Assembly: GCF_002797935.1 (NCBI RefSeq)
Contig: NZ_PGER01000001.1
Span: forward strand, 248,001 to 312,000
Direction: 5' to 3'
DNA from: Flavobacterium sp. 1
GTDB lineage: Bacteria > Bacteroidota > Bacteroidia > Flavobacteriales > Flavobacteriaceae
Length of the DNA stretch: 64,000 bases
The notes beneath the pieces were generated by a model that saw only the letters and a list, made by a program, of their open reading frames with translations, ran no database searches and was not told where the DNA came from. Shown here piece after piece: positions 1 through 7,360 of this stretch (the stretch's first letter is position 1; each line of letters starts with the position of its first letter). The position numbers were made by a program, and so were the translations under genes.

Positions 1-155
1 GTTCCCATAATGAATGGGATAAAGTGAGAAATTTGCCAAAAAAGATCGATTCCGGTTTTCAATCCTTCATCAGACAGATCAAATATACCTAGTCCTATAA
101 AAAATAGACATATAACAAATAAAATAAATTGGATCTTATAGTTTATCTTAATCAT
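1..155 (-). CDS. Small membrane protein, C-terminus cut by window edge
   Basis: An open frame starts at ATG 155 and runs off the left edge (51 visible codons). The product begins MIKINYKIQFILFVICLFF, then GLGIFDLSD and a second hydrophobic stretch, so it looks like a small inner-membrane protein with one helix near residues 8-24 and perhaps another near 38-50. It lies 32 bp downstream of the Gly-rich ORF and on the same strand, so it may be the last gene of that small operon. I do not recognise a family. The call rests on the uninterrupted frame, the ATG and the membrane-type composition. Confidence 0.45.
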   Translation of the reverse strand, partial: MIKINYKIQFILFVICLFFIGLGIFDLSDEGLKTGIDLFWQISHFIPFIMG

Positions 156-187
156 AGATTTTGAATTTGTGTAAGAGTGATTTAATA

Positions 188-700
188 TTACAATGATAAA
201 GTAACTAAAATTGGTGAACTGTTTAAATCTCCTTCAGCGTCAAATGTGATTAATTCCTCAACTTTCTGCTCTTTTGGTGCTTTCCACGCAGGTTGTTTAG
301 GCGGCTTATTCCCGCCGCAAGCTGCACCCCATTCTGCACTTGCCCATATAAATCCGGCAACAGCAACTCCTGTAGCTGCGCCAAATGAACCAACTTCAAT
401 AGTAGCAAGACCAACAAATGCTATACCTACTCCTATAGAAGCTGATGCACAGCTTCCAAAGAATCCTCCATTCTTTTTAGAAGTTAAAGTGACTCCTTTG
501 AAAAAGTCTGGATCGTAATTGTTGATAACTTTTAAGCCATCGATAAAGTTATAGAAACGTTGTAATTTTTTACTTGACATCGGTAATAATAAAATTGCGC
601 TTTCAAAATGAGATATTGAAGTATCGAAATTTTTAGTGTTTAATAATTCATCTTTTAGTGTGGAAACTGTTGCTAATTCTTGTGTAGTAAATAAATGCAA
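188..700 (-). CDS. Gly-rich hydrophobic protein, probably the C-terminal half of an interrupted lipoprotein
   Basis: 170 codons if a TTG at 700 is used as start; there is no ATG upstream. The frame is open up to a TAA at 722-724, which is the stop of the upstream lipoprotein gene, and both ORFs share the same frame. The N-terminal part is helical and polar (about 1-75). Residues about 77-130 are a Gly/Ala-rich hydrophobic block (GGFFGSCASASIGVGIAF ... AATGVAVAGFIWAS ... CGG) like a glycine-zipper or class II bacteriocin-like segment. The tail is Lys/Glu rich. Either it is a separate gene with a TTG start or the second half of one roughly 290-residue lipoprotein split by a nonsense mutation. 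No firm family assignment. Confidence 0.55.
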   Translation of the reverse strand: MHLFTTQELATVSTLKDELLNTKNFDTSISHFESAILLLPMSSKKLQRFYNFIDGLKVINNYDPDFFKGVTLTSKKNGGFFGSCASASIGVGIAFVGLATIEVGSFGAATGVAVAGFIWASAEWGAACGGNKPPKQPAWKAPKEQKVEELITFDAEGDLNSSPILVTLSL

Positions 701-721
701 ATCAGTTAAATATTGGATATT

Positions 722-1054
722 TTATTCATATGTCTGATCTAATATAGGTGCTATTCTACTATCTATTTCAATACTTAAATCTTGAACTTCTAAAAGTTCT
801 TGATATTCTTCATATGGCTCTTCAACGGGAGTTTCAGTAAGGCTTTTATGTGATAAACTAACTCTTTCGGTTGCTAATTGTGCATCTTTGGTTTTGATTG
901 CATTACTAACTGTTAAAATATCTTCGTCTGTTAATCGATGTGTTGCAATGGTACTATTCCTTATTGAATCTTCTTTGGTTTCGCAAGATGATATTAATAA
1001 TATACAAGTGATAATTAGTGTGCAAAATTTAGACTTTAGTTTATAATTTATCAT
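722..1054 (-). CDS. Short lipoprotein (N-terminal half of a split gene?)
   Basis: 110 residues starting MINYKLKSKFCTLIITC with a lipobox-like ILLISSC at about residues 18-24, so a lipidated, exported protein. The mature part is acidic and predicted helical (TDEDILTVSNAIKTKD, then PVEEPYEEYQELLEV). Its TAA stop is followed by seven in-frame sense codons leading directly into the next ORF, so it may be the N-terminal half of a single longer lipoprotein. It lies 252 bp downstream of the ECF sigma factor gene on the same strand. Function unknown. Confidence 0.55.
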   Translation of the reverse strand: MINYKLKSKFCTLIITCILLISSCETKEDSIRNSTIATHRLTDEDILTVSNAIKTKDAQLATERVSLSHKSLTETPVEEPYEEYQELLEVQDLSIEIDSRIAPILDQTYE

Positions 1055-1306
1055 TTTGTTGTGTTTTTATAATGAATAATGTATCTGGTGTTTTCTTACG
1101 AGTTTTAATCAAGTAATTGTATACTTGGTTAAAATTCTCAAATAGCCTCTGCAATTTTTTGTTAAATTTCTTTTTTATAGGCGTATATTTATTTCGCTTT
1201 TGCATCTTTATGATAAGGGTTACAAAAGCAATAAGGACACTTCTTTTATTATATACTCACCTAATTGTGATTTATTTTAAAAATAAATAAATAAATATTT
1301 CACAAC

Positions 1307-1915
1307 CTAGATATATGATGAAGATAATATCAAAATGATTGAAATATTCTCTTTCCAATCTTTGCGTAAGTTCTGTATTCCTCTAAATAGAATGTTGCTT
1401 GCAGACTGGTAATTGACTGACATTATTTCGGCAATTTGATCTACCGTTAGTTGTTGATGATAGCGTAAATATAAAGCCTCTTTTTGTCTAGACGGCAAGC
1501 TGTTAATCAGCATATTGAGTTGTAATACTTTTTCAGCTGTAGTTTCATCATCAATTAATTGTTGTTCAATGGAGAAATCAAATAGGAATTCAGTAGTTTC
1601 TATATTGCTTTCTTTTTTAAAAAAGGGATCGCGTTGGTACAATCGGGCAATTCTTTTTCGAACACTGGATAATAAATAGGCTTTTATAATAACGTTATCG
1701 GAAAGTGATTCTCGATACACCCAAATATCTGTAAAAACATCCTGAACACAATCTTGTACCCTGTCGTCATAGGAACACAAAGAATTGCCATAACGTACTA
1801 AATCAGAATAGTATTTTTCAAAAAGTATTGAAAAAGCTTTTTCATCACCAGTTTTCAAATTATTCCACAATGTGAAATCATCTAAAATGTAAGTATGGTT
1901 AAATTGTATTTTCAA
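1307..1915 (-). CDS. ECF-type RNA polymerase sigma-70 factor
   Basis: 202 residues, the usual length for a Bacteroidetes ECF sigma factor. Region 2 is seen as GDEKAFSILFEKYYSDLVRYG (about 23-43) followed by DRVQDCVQDVFTDIWVYRE. Region 4 is LPSRQKEALYLRYHQQLTVDQIAEIMSVNYQSASNILFRGIQNLRK (about 140-185) with the expected helix-turn-helix. It would direct RNA polymerase to a small regulon. In this phylum such factors usually sit beside a FecR-type anti-sigma factor and a SusC gene; here neither is adjacent, and the nearest genes are the small lipoprotein downstream and a divergent transporter. Its targets cannot be inferred from the window. Confidence 0.9.
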   Translation of the reverse strand: MKIQFNHTYILDDFTLWNNLKTGDEKAFSILFEKYYSDLVRYGNSLCSYDDRVQDCVQDVFTDIWVYRESLSDNVIIKAYLLSSVRKRIARLYQRDPFFKKESNIETTEFLFDFSIEQQLIDDETTAEKVLQLNMLINSLPSRQKEALYLRYHQQLTVDQIAEIMSVNYQSASNILFRGIQNLRKDWKENISIILILSSSYI

Positions 1916-2163
1916 AATTAATTTGAGGCTATTTAATTATTAAGGTATCGTTAATTTTTTTGTAATTTTACGTTTTTTTTAACAGAATATCAAGTTTTTG
2001 TTCTTTTTGTGTATTGATTTATTTATTTGATAAAATGAAGCCCTGTTTTTTTCATTGTCTAAATAAAAGATAAGGTTTAAATATTAAAAACAAATATTTG
2101 CCATATTCAAAAATAAGATTCATTTTTACATCCTATTTTCTTAAAAAACTATATCAAAACCGC

Positions 2164-3441
2164 ATGGAACAGGACCAGAATAAAAAGAACTCTTTAAAAC
2201 ACGTTCTTTTTGGAAGCCTAATTGGCACCACAATCGAATTTTTTGACTTTTATATTTATGCCAATGCAGCAGTATTGGTTTTTCCACAGCTGTTTTTTCC
2301 GAGTTCAGATACGACGATGGCAACATTAGAATCCTTGGCAACCTTTTCGATAGCTTTTTTATCCCGTCCATTGGGTTCGGCATTTTTTGGACATTATGGT
2401 GATAAAATTGGCCGTAAGTTTACTTTAGTAGCTGCCTTGTTAACTATGGGAATTTCGACAGTGACTATTGGTTTTCTGCCAAGTTACGCAAGTATTGGTG
2501 TTGCCGCTCCATTATTATTGATGTTGTGTCGATTTGGGCAAGGAGTTGGATTAGGAGGAGAGTGGGGAGGAGCTGTTTTATTAGCAATCGAAAATGCTCC
2601 GTCCAACAAACGCGCTTGGTATGGAATGTTTCCGCAATTGGGCGCTCCAATTGGTCTGCTTCTTTCGGGAGGAACTTTTTTGCTGTTAACAGATTCAATG
2701 AGCAGTCAAGATTTTATGAATTATGGTTGGAGAATTCCTTTTATTGCCAGTTCTCTTTTGGTTGTAGTTGGTTTTTATATCCGAACTAAAATTACCGAAA
2801 CTCCTTCTTTCGAAAACTCAAAAAAACAGCACGAAGAAGTTAAAATTCCTTTTCTTACTTTGGTTAAATCGTATAAAAACCAATTGCTTTTTGGAACATT
2901 GGCATCTATTACCACTTTTTTGGTATTTTATTTAATGACGGTATTTACATTGAGTTGGGCAACATCCGATTTGGGTTACGAGAAAAGAGATTTCTTGTTG
3001 ATTCAGTTGTTTTCGGTGTTGTTTTTTGCTTTGTTTATTCCAATTTCGGCTGTAGTTGCCGATAAAATTGGGCGACGCAAAATGCTGATTATTGCTACGA
3101 CAGCCATTGCATTTTTTGGTTTTTTCTTTTCACATTTTTTAAATTCCGGAAGTACAGTAATGGTAACATTCTTTTTGTGTACAGGAATGGCTTTGATGGG
3201 ATTCACTTATGGACCTTTGGGAACTTTTTTATCCGAATTATTTCCTACTACTGTTCGTTATTCAGGAGCTTCATTAACTTTCAATATGGCCGGAATCCTT
3301 GGCGCAGCTTTTGCACCCATGATTGCTATTTGGCTTGCATCAACTTATAGTTTGACTTATGTGGGTTTCTATTTGACTATGGCTGCTTGTATTTCGTTGT
3401 TTTCTTTATTAGCGATTAGTAGGAAAGAGCACAAATTTTAA
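2164..3441 (+). CDS. MFS transporter, metabolite:H+ symporter (MHS) family
   Basis: 425 residues from the ATG at 2164 (MEQDQNKKNS). A longer frame opens at a TTG at 2098, but the extra residues have no family character and the ATG gives the usual short cytoplasmic lead. The MHS signature is clear: GTTIEFFDFYIYANAA in helix 1 (known members have GTxIEWYDFxxY), GHYGDKIGRK in loop 2-3, RFGQGVGLGGEWGGAVLL in helix 4, and ADKIGRRK between helices 8 and 9. It is a 12-helix inner-membrane proton symporter for an organic acid, betaine or similar metabolite; the substrate cannot be told from sequence. Single gene, followed by a strong terminator. Confidence 0.9.
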   Translation: MEQDQNKKNSLKHVLFGSLIGTTIEFFDFYIYANAAVLVFPQLFFPSSDTTMATLESLATFSIAFLSRPLGSAFFGHYGDKIGRKFTLVAALLTMGISTVTIGFLPSYASIGVAAPLLLMLCRFGQGVGLGGEWGGAVLLAIENAPSNKRAWYGMFPQLGAPIGLLLSGGTFLLLTDSMSSQDFMNYGWRIPFIASSLLVVVGFYIRTKITETPSFENSKKQHEEVKIPFLTLVKSYKNQLLFGTLASITTFLVFYLMTVFTLSWATSDLGYEKRDFLLIQLFSVLFFALFIPISAVVADKIGRRKMLIIATTAIAFFGFFFSHFLNSGSTVMVTFFLCTGMALMGFTYGPLGTFLSELFPTTVRYSGASLTFNMAGILGAAFAPMIAIWLASTYSLTYVGFYLTMAACISLFSLLAISRKEHKF

Positions 3442-3465
3442 AATAAACAGTAATACAGTTTATTT

Positions 3466-3503
3466 AAAGAGCTCCAAAATCGTTTTTGCAGCTCTTTTTT
3501 TGT
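3466..3503 (+). terminator. Rho-independent terminator of the MHS transporter
   Basis: Perfect 8-bp stem AAAGAGCT / AGCTCTTT (3466-3473 and 3490-3497), 16-nt loop, followed by a T run, 25 bp after the transporter stop. Confidence 0.75.
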
Positions 3504-3553
3504 TTTACAAATTCGCTTTTTGCTTGAATGCTAGAATATAATACCAAACGCAT

Positions 3554-4135
3554 TTAATTTTTAGACCAAATTTGATCTAAAAAGACGTAGGCATAACCAC
3601 AGATACTCATTACCTCTTTTTTACTTGTGTTTTTAACTGCAGTAATAATGAAATCTTCTACATCTTCGATTGAATTATAAAATTTATTAGAAAATTCTCT
3701 TTTGTATTTTGCCCACATTTTTTCGGCTGGATTAAGTTCCGGGCTATATGGTGGCAGGAAAACCAAAACAATATTTTCTGGAACGATCAATCTTTTAGCC
3801 TTATGGAATCGCCCATTATCCAATACCATTATTTTGAGTTCTTTGGGGTTTTCTTTTGAAAAATTATTTAGAAAAATTTGAAAATTATCAGTGTTGCAAT
3901 GTGGAAGTATTAATTGAAAATGATCCCCTGTTATGGGCGAAAAAGCCCCAGAAAGCCATGTTGATTTAAAAACTTGTTGGAAAGTGCAAATTGGTTTAAC
4001 CCTAATTGCAGTAACTGATTTTCCATTTCGAGTAAATAAGCCAAAACGTGACTCATCTTGAAAATATAAATTTACAGAGCTAAAATCGCCTACAGCATTT
4101 AGTGCTGTTTCTTGACAGATTCTTCCGAAGTCTTT
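3554..4135 (-). CDS. IS630-family transposase, ORFB (DDE catalytic domain)
   Basis: The frame is open from 4135 to the stop at 3554-3556. It has no start of its own at the 5' end, and an internal ATG at 3829 would lose the first catalytic residue. The translation contains FQDESRFGLF (first D), MVLDNGRFHKAK (second D) and LPPYSPELNPAEKMWAKYK (the glutamate), the full DDE set of IS630/Tc1-mariner transposases. It is in the -1 frame relative to ORFA and overlaps its end, so it should be made as a frameshift fusion of about 355 residues, which fits IS630 transposases. Confidence 0.85.
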   Translation of the reverse strand, partial: KDFGRICQETALNAVGDFSSVNLYFQDESRFGLFTRNGKSVTAIRVKPICTFQQVFKSTWLSGAFSPITGDHFQLILPHCNTDNFQIFLNNFSKENPKELKIMVLDNGRFHKAKRLIVPENIVLVFLPPYSPELNPAEKMWAKYKREFSNKFYNSIEDVEDFIITAVKNTSKKEVMSICGYAYVFLDQIWSKN

Positions 4136-4620
4136 TTAAAAGAGCTTCCTAGGTCTTCATCTTTTTTGACATGACTTTTGCGGGCAACTTTTACACTTGA
4201 TTTAAAATTTCTGATGCAGTAATAAAGCAAGGTGTTGTAATTAAAGCTTTTTCCAGTTTCTTTTTCAATCCAATCTTTTAATTCTACATAACCTTGAAGC
4301 CCATTTTGAGGGTTATTGAGTTTTGTTTCCAACATCGTGTGTTCAGCAGCATTAAAAACAGATGGCTTGAAGCCTGTTTTTCCATGTTTAATCAAACCAT
4401 CAATTCCAGAATTGAGGTATAATGTCCGCCATTTCTGAACACTGTTTGGGGCAACCCCTGCTAATTTAGCAACTTCACGTCTAGAAATCCCTGTTTCTTC
4501 ATTTTGCTTCAAAATTAAAAGTACTCTCAAGCGTTGTCCAATAAATGGAATAGATTGCTTAAGTAGATTTTTAATCTCTTTTTCAGTTTCCTTAATTACC
4601 AAAATTTTTGGATGTGCCAT
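4099..4620 (-). CDS. IS630-family transposase, ORFA (DNA-binding part)
   Basis: Start taken as ATG 4620 (MAHPKILVIKETEKEIKN); a start at 4671 adds residues with no family character and pushes into the IS end. It holds a helix-turn-helix: GISRREVAKLAGVAPNSVQKWRTLYLNSGIDGL (about 42-75), then a winged HTH_32-like region. It ends out of frame at KKTSEESVKKQH. The sequence TTTTAAAAAG (complement of about 4132-4141), read TTT AAA AAG here, marks the point where a -1 shift enters the catalytic frame. The shift may be programmed, as in many IS elements, or a mutation. Confidence 0.85.
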   Translation of the reverse strand: MAHPKILVIKETEKEIKNLLKQSIPFIGQRLRVLLILKQNEETGISRREVAKLAGVAPNSVQKWRTLYLNSGIDGLIKHGKTGFKPSVFNAAEHTMLETKLNNPQNGLQGYVELKDWIEKETGKSFNYNTLLYYCIRNFKSSVKVARKSHVKKDEDLGSSFKKTSEESVKKQH

Positions 4621-4732
4621 GATCACTGTTATAATATAGTCCAAATGTAATCTAAAAAAAACAATTATCAAAATTGGTATTTATTATATTTTTGTTTGGT
4701 ATAATTTAAAATTTATTTGGAAGATTGAAAAA

Positions 4733-4756
4733 ATATTTAGACATTTGTCTAAATAT
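4733..4756. promoter_or_regulatory. ArsR/SmtB-type operator in front of sdpR
   Basis: Perfect inverted repeat ATATTTAGACA-TT-TGTCTAAATAT, ending 16 bp before the sdpR ATG. ArsR/SmtB repressors bind imperfect or perfect dyads separated by 2 bp of this general type, so this is the likely autorepression site. The IS right end lies 33 bp upstream. Confidence 0.75.
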
Positions 4757-4772
4757 ATAAATACTTTAAATT

Positions 4773-5027
4773 ATGAATGACATATTTAAAGCATTAAATG
4801 ATGCCACGCGGAGAGAAATACTAGAGCTTTTGAAAACAAAGAACATGTCTGCCGGAGAAATAGCCGATAAGTTCAATATGTCGAAGCCGAGTATTTCCCA
4901 TCATTTGGATATTTTGAAACGTGCCGATTTGATTACTGCCGAAAAATCAGGTCAATTTATTTTCTATTCCATCAATACAACCATAATGGAAGGTGTGTTG
5001 CAGTGGATTTTAACTTTTAAAAAATAA
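4773..5027 (+). CDS. sdpR: ArsR-family autorepressor, SdpR-like
   Basis: 84 residues, just a winged helix-turn-helix: IFKALNDATRREILELL at the start, SAGEIADKFNMSKPSISHHLDILKRADLI (about 28-56) as recognition helices, and GQFIFYSINTT as the wing. No metal-binding cysteines are seen, which fits SdpR rather than metal-sensing ArsR. In Bacillus SdpR represses sdpRI and is sequestered at the membrane by SdpI. The next gene is an SdpI-family protein 4 bp after the stop, and a perfect dyad precedes the start, so the same autorepressor-immunity arrangement is likely. Confidence 0.88.
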   Translation: MNDIFKALNDATRREILELLKTKNMSAGEIADKFNMSKPSISHHLDILKRADLITAEKSGQFIFYSINTTIMEGVLQWILTFKK

Positions 5028-5031
5028 AACG

Positions 5032-5688
5032 ATGACTGTAACTTTAAAAAAAGAACTTCCTATTATTGGAATTGTGTTAATGCCTTTTATTTATTTGGCT
5101 TTTATTTGGAAAACATTACCCGATAAAGTCCCAACCCATTGGAATTACAAAGGCGAGGTAGATCACTGGGGAGATAAGTTTTCCCTGATTGGATTACTTT
5201 TTATGCTGCCTGTTTTGACGTACATTTTACTGCTTGTCATTCCAAAAATAGATCCTAAAAAAAGAATCGCTTTTATGGGCGGGAAGTTTTATCAATTGAA
5301 GTTTTTTCTTGTTTTATGCATGTCAATGCTGGCTTTGTTTATCATTTTCATTACCAAGAATCAGTCTTTTTCCAGTTCAAATTTAATCTATATCATACTC
5401 GGGGTTTTGTTTTTAGTGTTGGGTAATTATTTCAAAGTAATTCAGCCCAATTATTTCATAGGGATTCGCACCCCTTGGACTTTAGAGAATAATGAAGTTT
5501 GGAAACTTACCCATGTTTTTGCAGGTAAACTTTGGTTTATTGGAGGATTGCTAATCGTTTTGGGCGGATTGATTTTTGAAAATAATTCATTCACAATTGC
5601 TTTTCTTTCCCTTGTTGCTATTTTGGCGATAGTCCCAATAGTGTACTCCTATATTAAGTTTAAGGAAATAGAGAAAAAAGGTAAATAG
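5032..5688 (+). CDS. sdpI: SdpI-family membrane protein (DUF1648)
   Basis: 218 residues. The N-terminal DUF1648 part is KTLPDKVPTHWNYKGEVDHWGDK (about 28-50), between the first two membrane helices; the C-terminal SdpI part includes GNYFKVIQPNYFIGIRTPWTLENNEVWKLTHVFAGKLW (about 137-175). About six membrane helices in all. In B. subtilis SdpI gives immunity to the SdpC killing peptide and signals to SdpR. No SdpA, SdpB or SdpC gene is visible here, so immunity to a foreign peptide or an envelope-stress role are possible. Translationally coupled to sdpR. Confidence 0.87.
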   Translation: MTVTLKKELPIIGIVLMPFIYLAFIWKTLPDKVPTHWNYKGEVDHWGDKFSLIGLLFMLPVLTYILLLVIPKIDPKKRIAFMGGKFYQLKFFLVLCMSMLALFIIFITKNQSFSSSNLIYIILGVLFLVLGNYFKVIQPNYFIGIRTPWTLENNEVWKLTHVFAGKLWFIGGLLIVLGGLIFENNSFTIAFLSLVAILAIVPIVYSYIKFKEIEKKGK

Positions 5689-5706
5689 CCACTTTGATTA
5701 TTAATC

Positions 5707-5820
5707 TGGAGCAGAATGATTTGGCATTTTTAGGTAATATCGTCCCGTTTTCCGCTACAACCTTTTGTGCCGAACCCCGGCACAAAAGGGTTTCCACTTC
5801 AACCGGGGCTAAGGGGAAAT
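5707..5820. repeat. Intergenic hairpin repeat, type 1, copy A
   Basis: The core is a perfect 12-bp stem CCTTTTGTGCCG / CGGCACAAAAGG (5761-5772 and 5778-5789) with a 5-nt loop. Flanks TCCGCTACAA and TTTCCACTTCAACCGGGGCT, plus an upstream GGAGCAG box, correspond to copy B near 61634-61760, which carries a different central stem. I recall such units scattered between Flavobacterium genes. The element fills the gap between sdpI and the hydrolase gene. Confidence 0.7.
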
Positions 5821-5928
5821 ATTTTGCTTTTTTGCCATTATCTAAAAAAAGGTAAGATGGTAACAATTAAGTTCACGTTTTTAAACTATTTAATATCAGT
5901 TTTAATTTAAAAAATAGAATCATCTAAA

Positions 5929-7302
5929 ATGAAGAAAGCAGTATTTTTTTTAATAGCAGTTTTGGTCTCTTTTACTATGTTCGGGCAAGAAATTACAGGA
6001 CAGTGGAACGGAATTTTAAAACTCCCGGGAGGACAATTAAGAGTTGTATTTAATATAACTAAAACCGAAAATGGTTACAGCTCGACAATGGACAGTCCCG
6101 ATCAGGGAGCCAAAGGAATTCCGGTAGCGACAACCAGTTTTGAAAATTCAGTTTTGAAGCTTGCCATTCCAAGTGCTGCAATTGTTTATGAAGGAACATT
6201 AAAGGATAATGCAATTGCTGGTAATTTTAAGCAAGGCGGTCAATCTTTCTCGCTGGATATGACAAGAGGAACAGCTGAAAAGGAAGCTATAAAAAGACCT
6301 CAAGAACCAAAAACTCCGTTTCCATATTATACAGAAGAAGTCACTTTCGAAAATAAAATCGATAAAAATATTTTGGCAGGAACTTTGAGCCGGCCTAGTA
6401 AAGAAGGCAAATTTCCAGTTGTGATTCTAATTACGGGAAGCGGTCCAGAGAACAGAGACGAAGAACTGCTAGGACACAAACCGTTCCTTGTTCTTGCCGA
6501 TTATTTGACAAAAAAAAGAATAGCGGTTTTAAGATTTGACGATCGCGGAGTAGCAAAATCCACTGGTGATTATAAAACAGCAACCACAATGGATTTTGTC
6601 AAAGATGTTCAGGCAGGAATAGATTATTTGAAAACCAGAAAAGAAATCGATAAAAACAAGATTGGATTAATTGGCCACAGCGAGGGAGGAGTAATTGCGC
6701 CGATTGTTGCTGGGAATTCAAAAGATGTAGATTTTATCGTTTTATTGGCAGGAACAGGGATTCGCGGAGATAAATTAATGCTTTTGCAAAAAGAAAAAAT
6801 CGAACGCCAAATGGGAGTTCCTGAAAATGAAATTCAAAAAGGACAAGGAATTTTCAAGGGTGCTTATGATATTATTTTGGCTTCATCTGCAAACGATGAT
6901 ACTCTAAATACTAAAATCAACAGCTATTTGAAACTACAATTTGGGGACAAAATGAATGAGAAACAAATAAGCGGATTAGTTTCACAAATTACTAGCCCTT
7001 GGATGGTTTATTTCTTGAAATTTGATCCAGCATCTGCTTTAGAAAAAGTAAAATGCCCAGTTCTTGCAATCAACGGTGATAAAGACGTGCAGGTTCCCGC
7101 CGATGTAAATTTGGATGCAATTAAAAAATCCTTAGCAAAAGGAAGGAATTCAAAAATAACAACCAAGGTTTTACCCAATTTGAATCATTTGTTTCAAGAA
7201 TGCAAAACGGGTTTGCCAAATGAATACGAAACCATTGAGCAAACATTTTCACCAGTGGCGTTAGAGGAAATCTCCAAATGGATTTTGGTTCAAGTCAAAT
7301 AA
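5929..7302 (+). CDS. Secreted alpha/beta-hydrolase (esterase/peptidase-like)
   Basis: 457 residues with a signal peptide (MKKAVFFLIAVLVSFTMFGQ). Residues about 20-125 form a small beta-rich domain (GQWNGILKLPGGQLRVVFNI), and about 140-457 an alpha/beta-hydrolase fold: ILITGSGPENRDEE (oxyanion loop), RFDDRGVAKS, the nucleophile elbow GHSEGG (Ser near 250), the acid in NGDKDVQVP (Asp near 384) and NLNHLFQ (His near 421). A complete catalytic triad is therefore present. Members act as periplasmic esterases or acyl-peptide hydrolases; the substrate is unknown. Single gene, followed by a bidirectional terminator. Confidence 0.87.
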   Translation: MKKAVFFLIAVLVSFTMFGQEITGQWNGILKLPGGQLRVVFNITKTENGYSSTMDSPDQGAKGIPVATTSFENSVLKLAIPSAAIVYEGTLKDNAIAGNFKQGGQSFSLDMTRGTAEKEAIKRPQEPKTPFPYYTEEVTFENKIDKNILAGTLSRPSKEGKFPVVILITGSGPENRDEELLGHKPFLVLADYLTKKRIAVLRFDDRGVAKSTGDYKTATTMDFVKDVQAGIDYLKTRKEIDKNKIGLIGHSEGGVIAPIVAGNSKDVDFIVLLAGTGIRGDKLMLLQKEKIERQMGVPENEIQKGQGIFKGAYDIILASSANDDTLNTKINSYLKLQFGDKMNEKQISGLVSQITSPWMVYFLKFDPASALEKVKCPVLAINGDKDVQVPADVNLDAIKKSLAKGRNSKITTKVLPNLNHLFQECKTGLPNEYETIEQTFSPVALEEISKWILVQVK

Positions 7303-7321
7303 AGGAATTTATATTTTACTC

Positions 7322-7345
7322 AAAAAGCCCATTATTGGGCTTTTT
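7322..7345. terminator. Bidirectional terminator
   Basis: Perfect 10-bp stem AAAAAGCCCA / TGGGCTTTTT with a TTAT loop, between the hydrolase gene and the convergent SBBP gene; A and T runs on both sides let it serve both. Confidence 0.8.
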
Positions 7346-7360
7346 TTATGCATATATTTT

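Larger units (their letters stand above)
3544..4699 (-). mobile_element. Complete IS630-family insertion sequence
   Basis: About 1156 bp, a normal length for IS630. Both ends start CCAAAC (left 3544-3549; right reads GTTTGG at 4694-4699). After the same 15-nt spacer on each side a second conserved block follows: ACCAAATTTGAT on the left and ACCAATTTTGAT on the complement of the right, giving an imperfect terminal inverted repeat of about 33 bp. Each end is flanked by TA (3542-3543 and 4700-4701), the target duplicated by IS630/Tc1-type transposases. It encodes one transposase in two overlapping frames. It sits between the MHS transporter and the sdpR/sdpI operon. Confidence 0.88.

Noticed and set aside
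2098..2163. TTG start extending the MHS transporter by 22 residues
   Set aside because: ATG at 2164 fits family N-termini; the extension has no counterpart and lies in AT-rich leader.
4621..4671. Upstream start of the IS630 ORFA (MIIVFFRLH...)
   Set aside because: Lies in the terminal repeat region of the IS and lacks family similarity; ATG at 4620 preferred.
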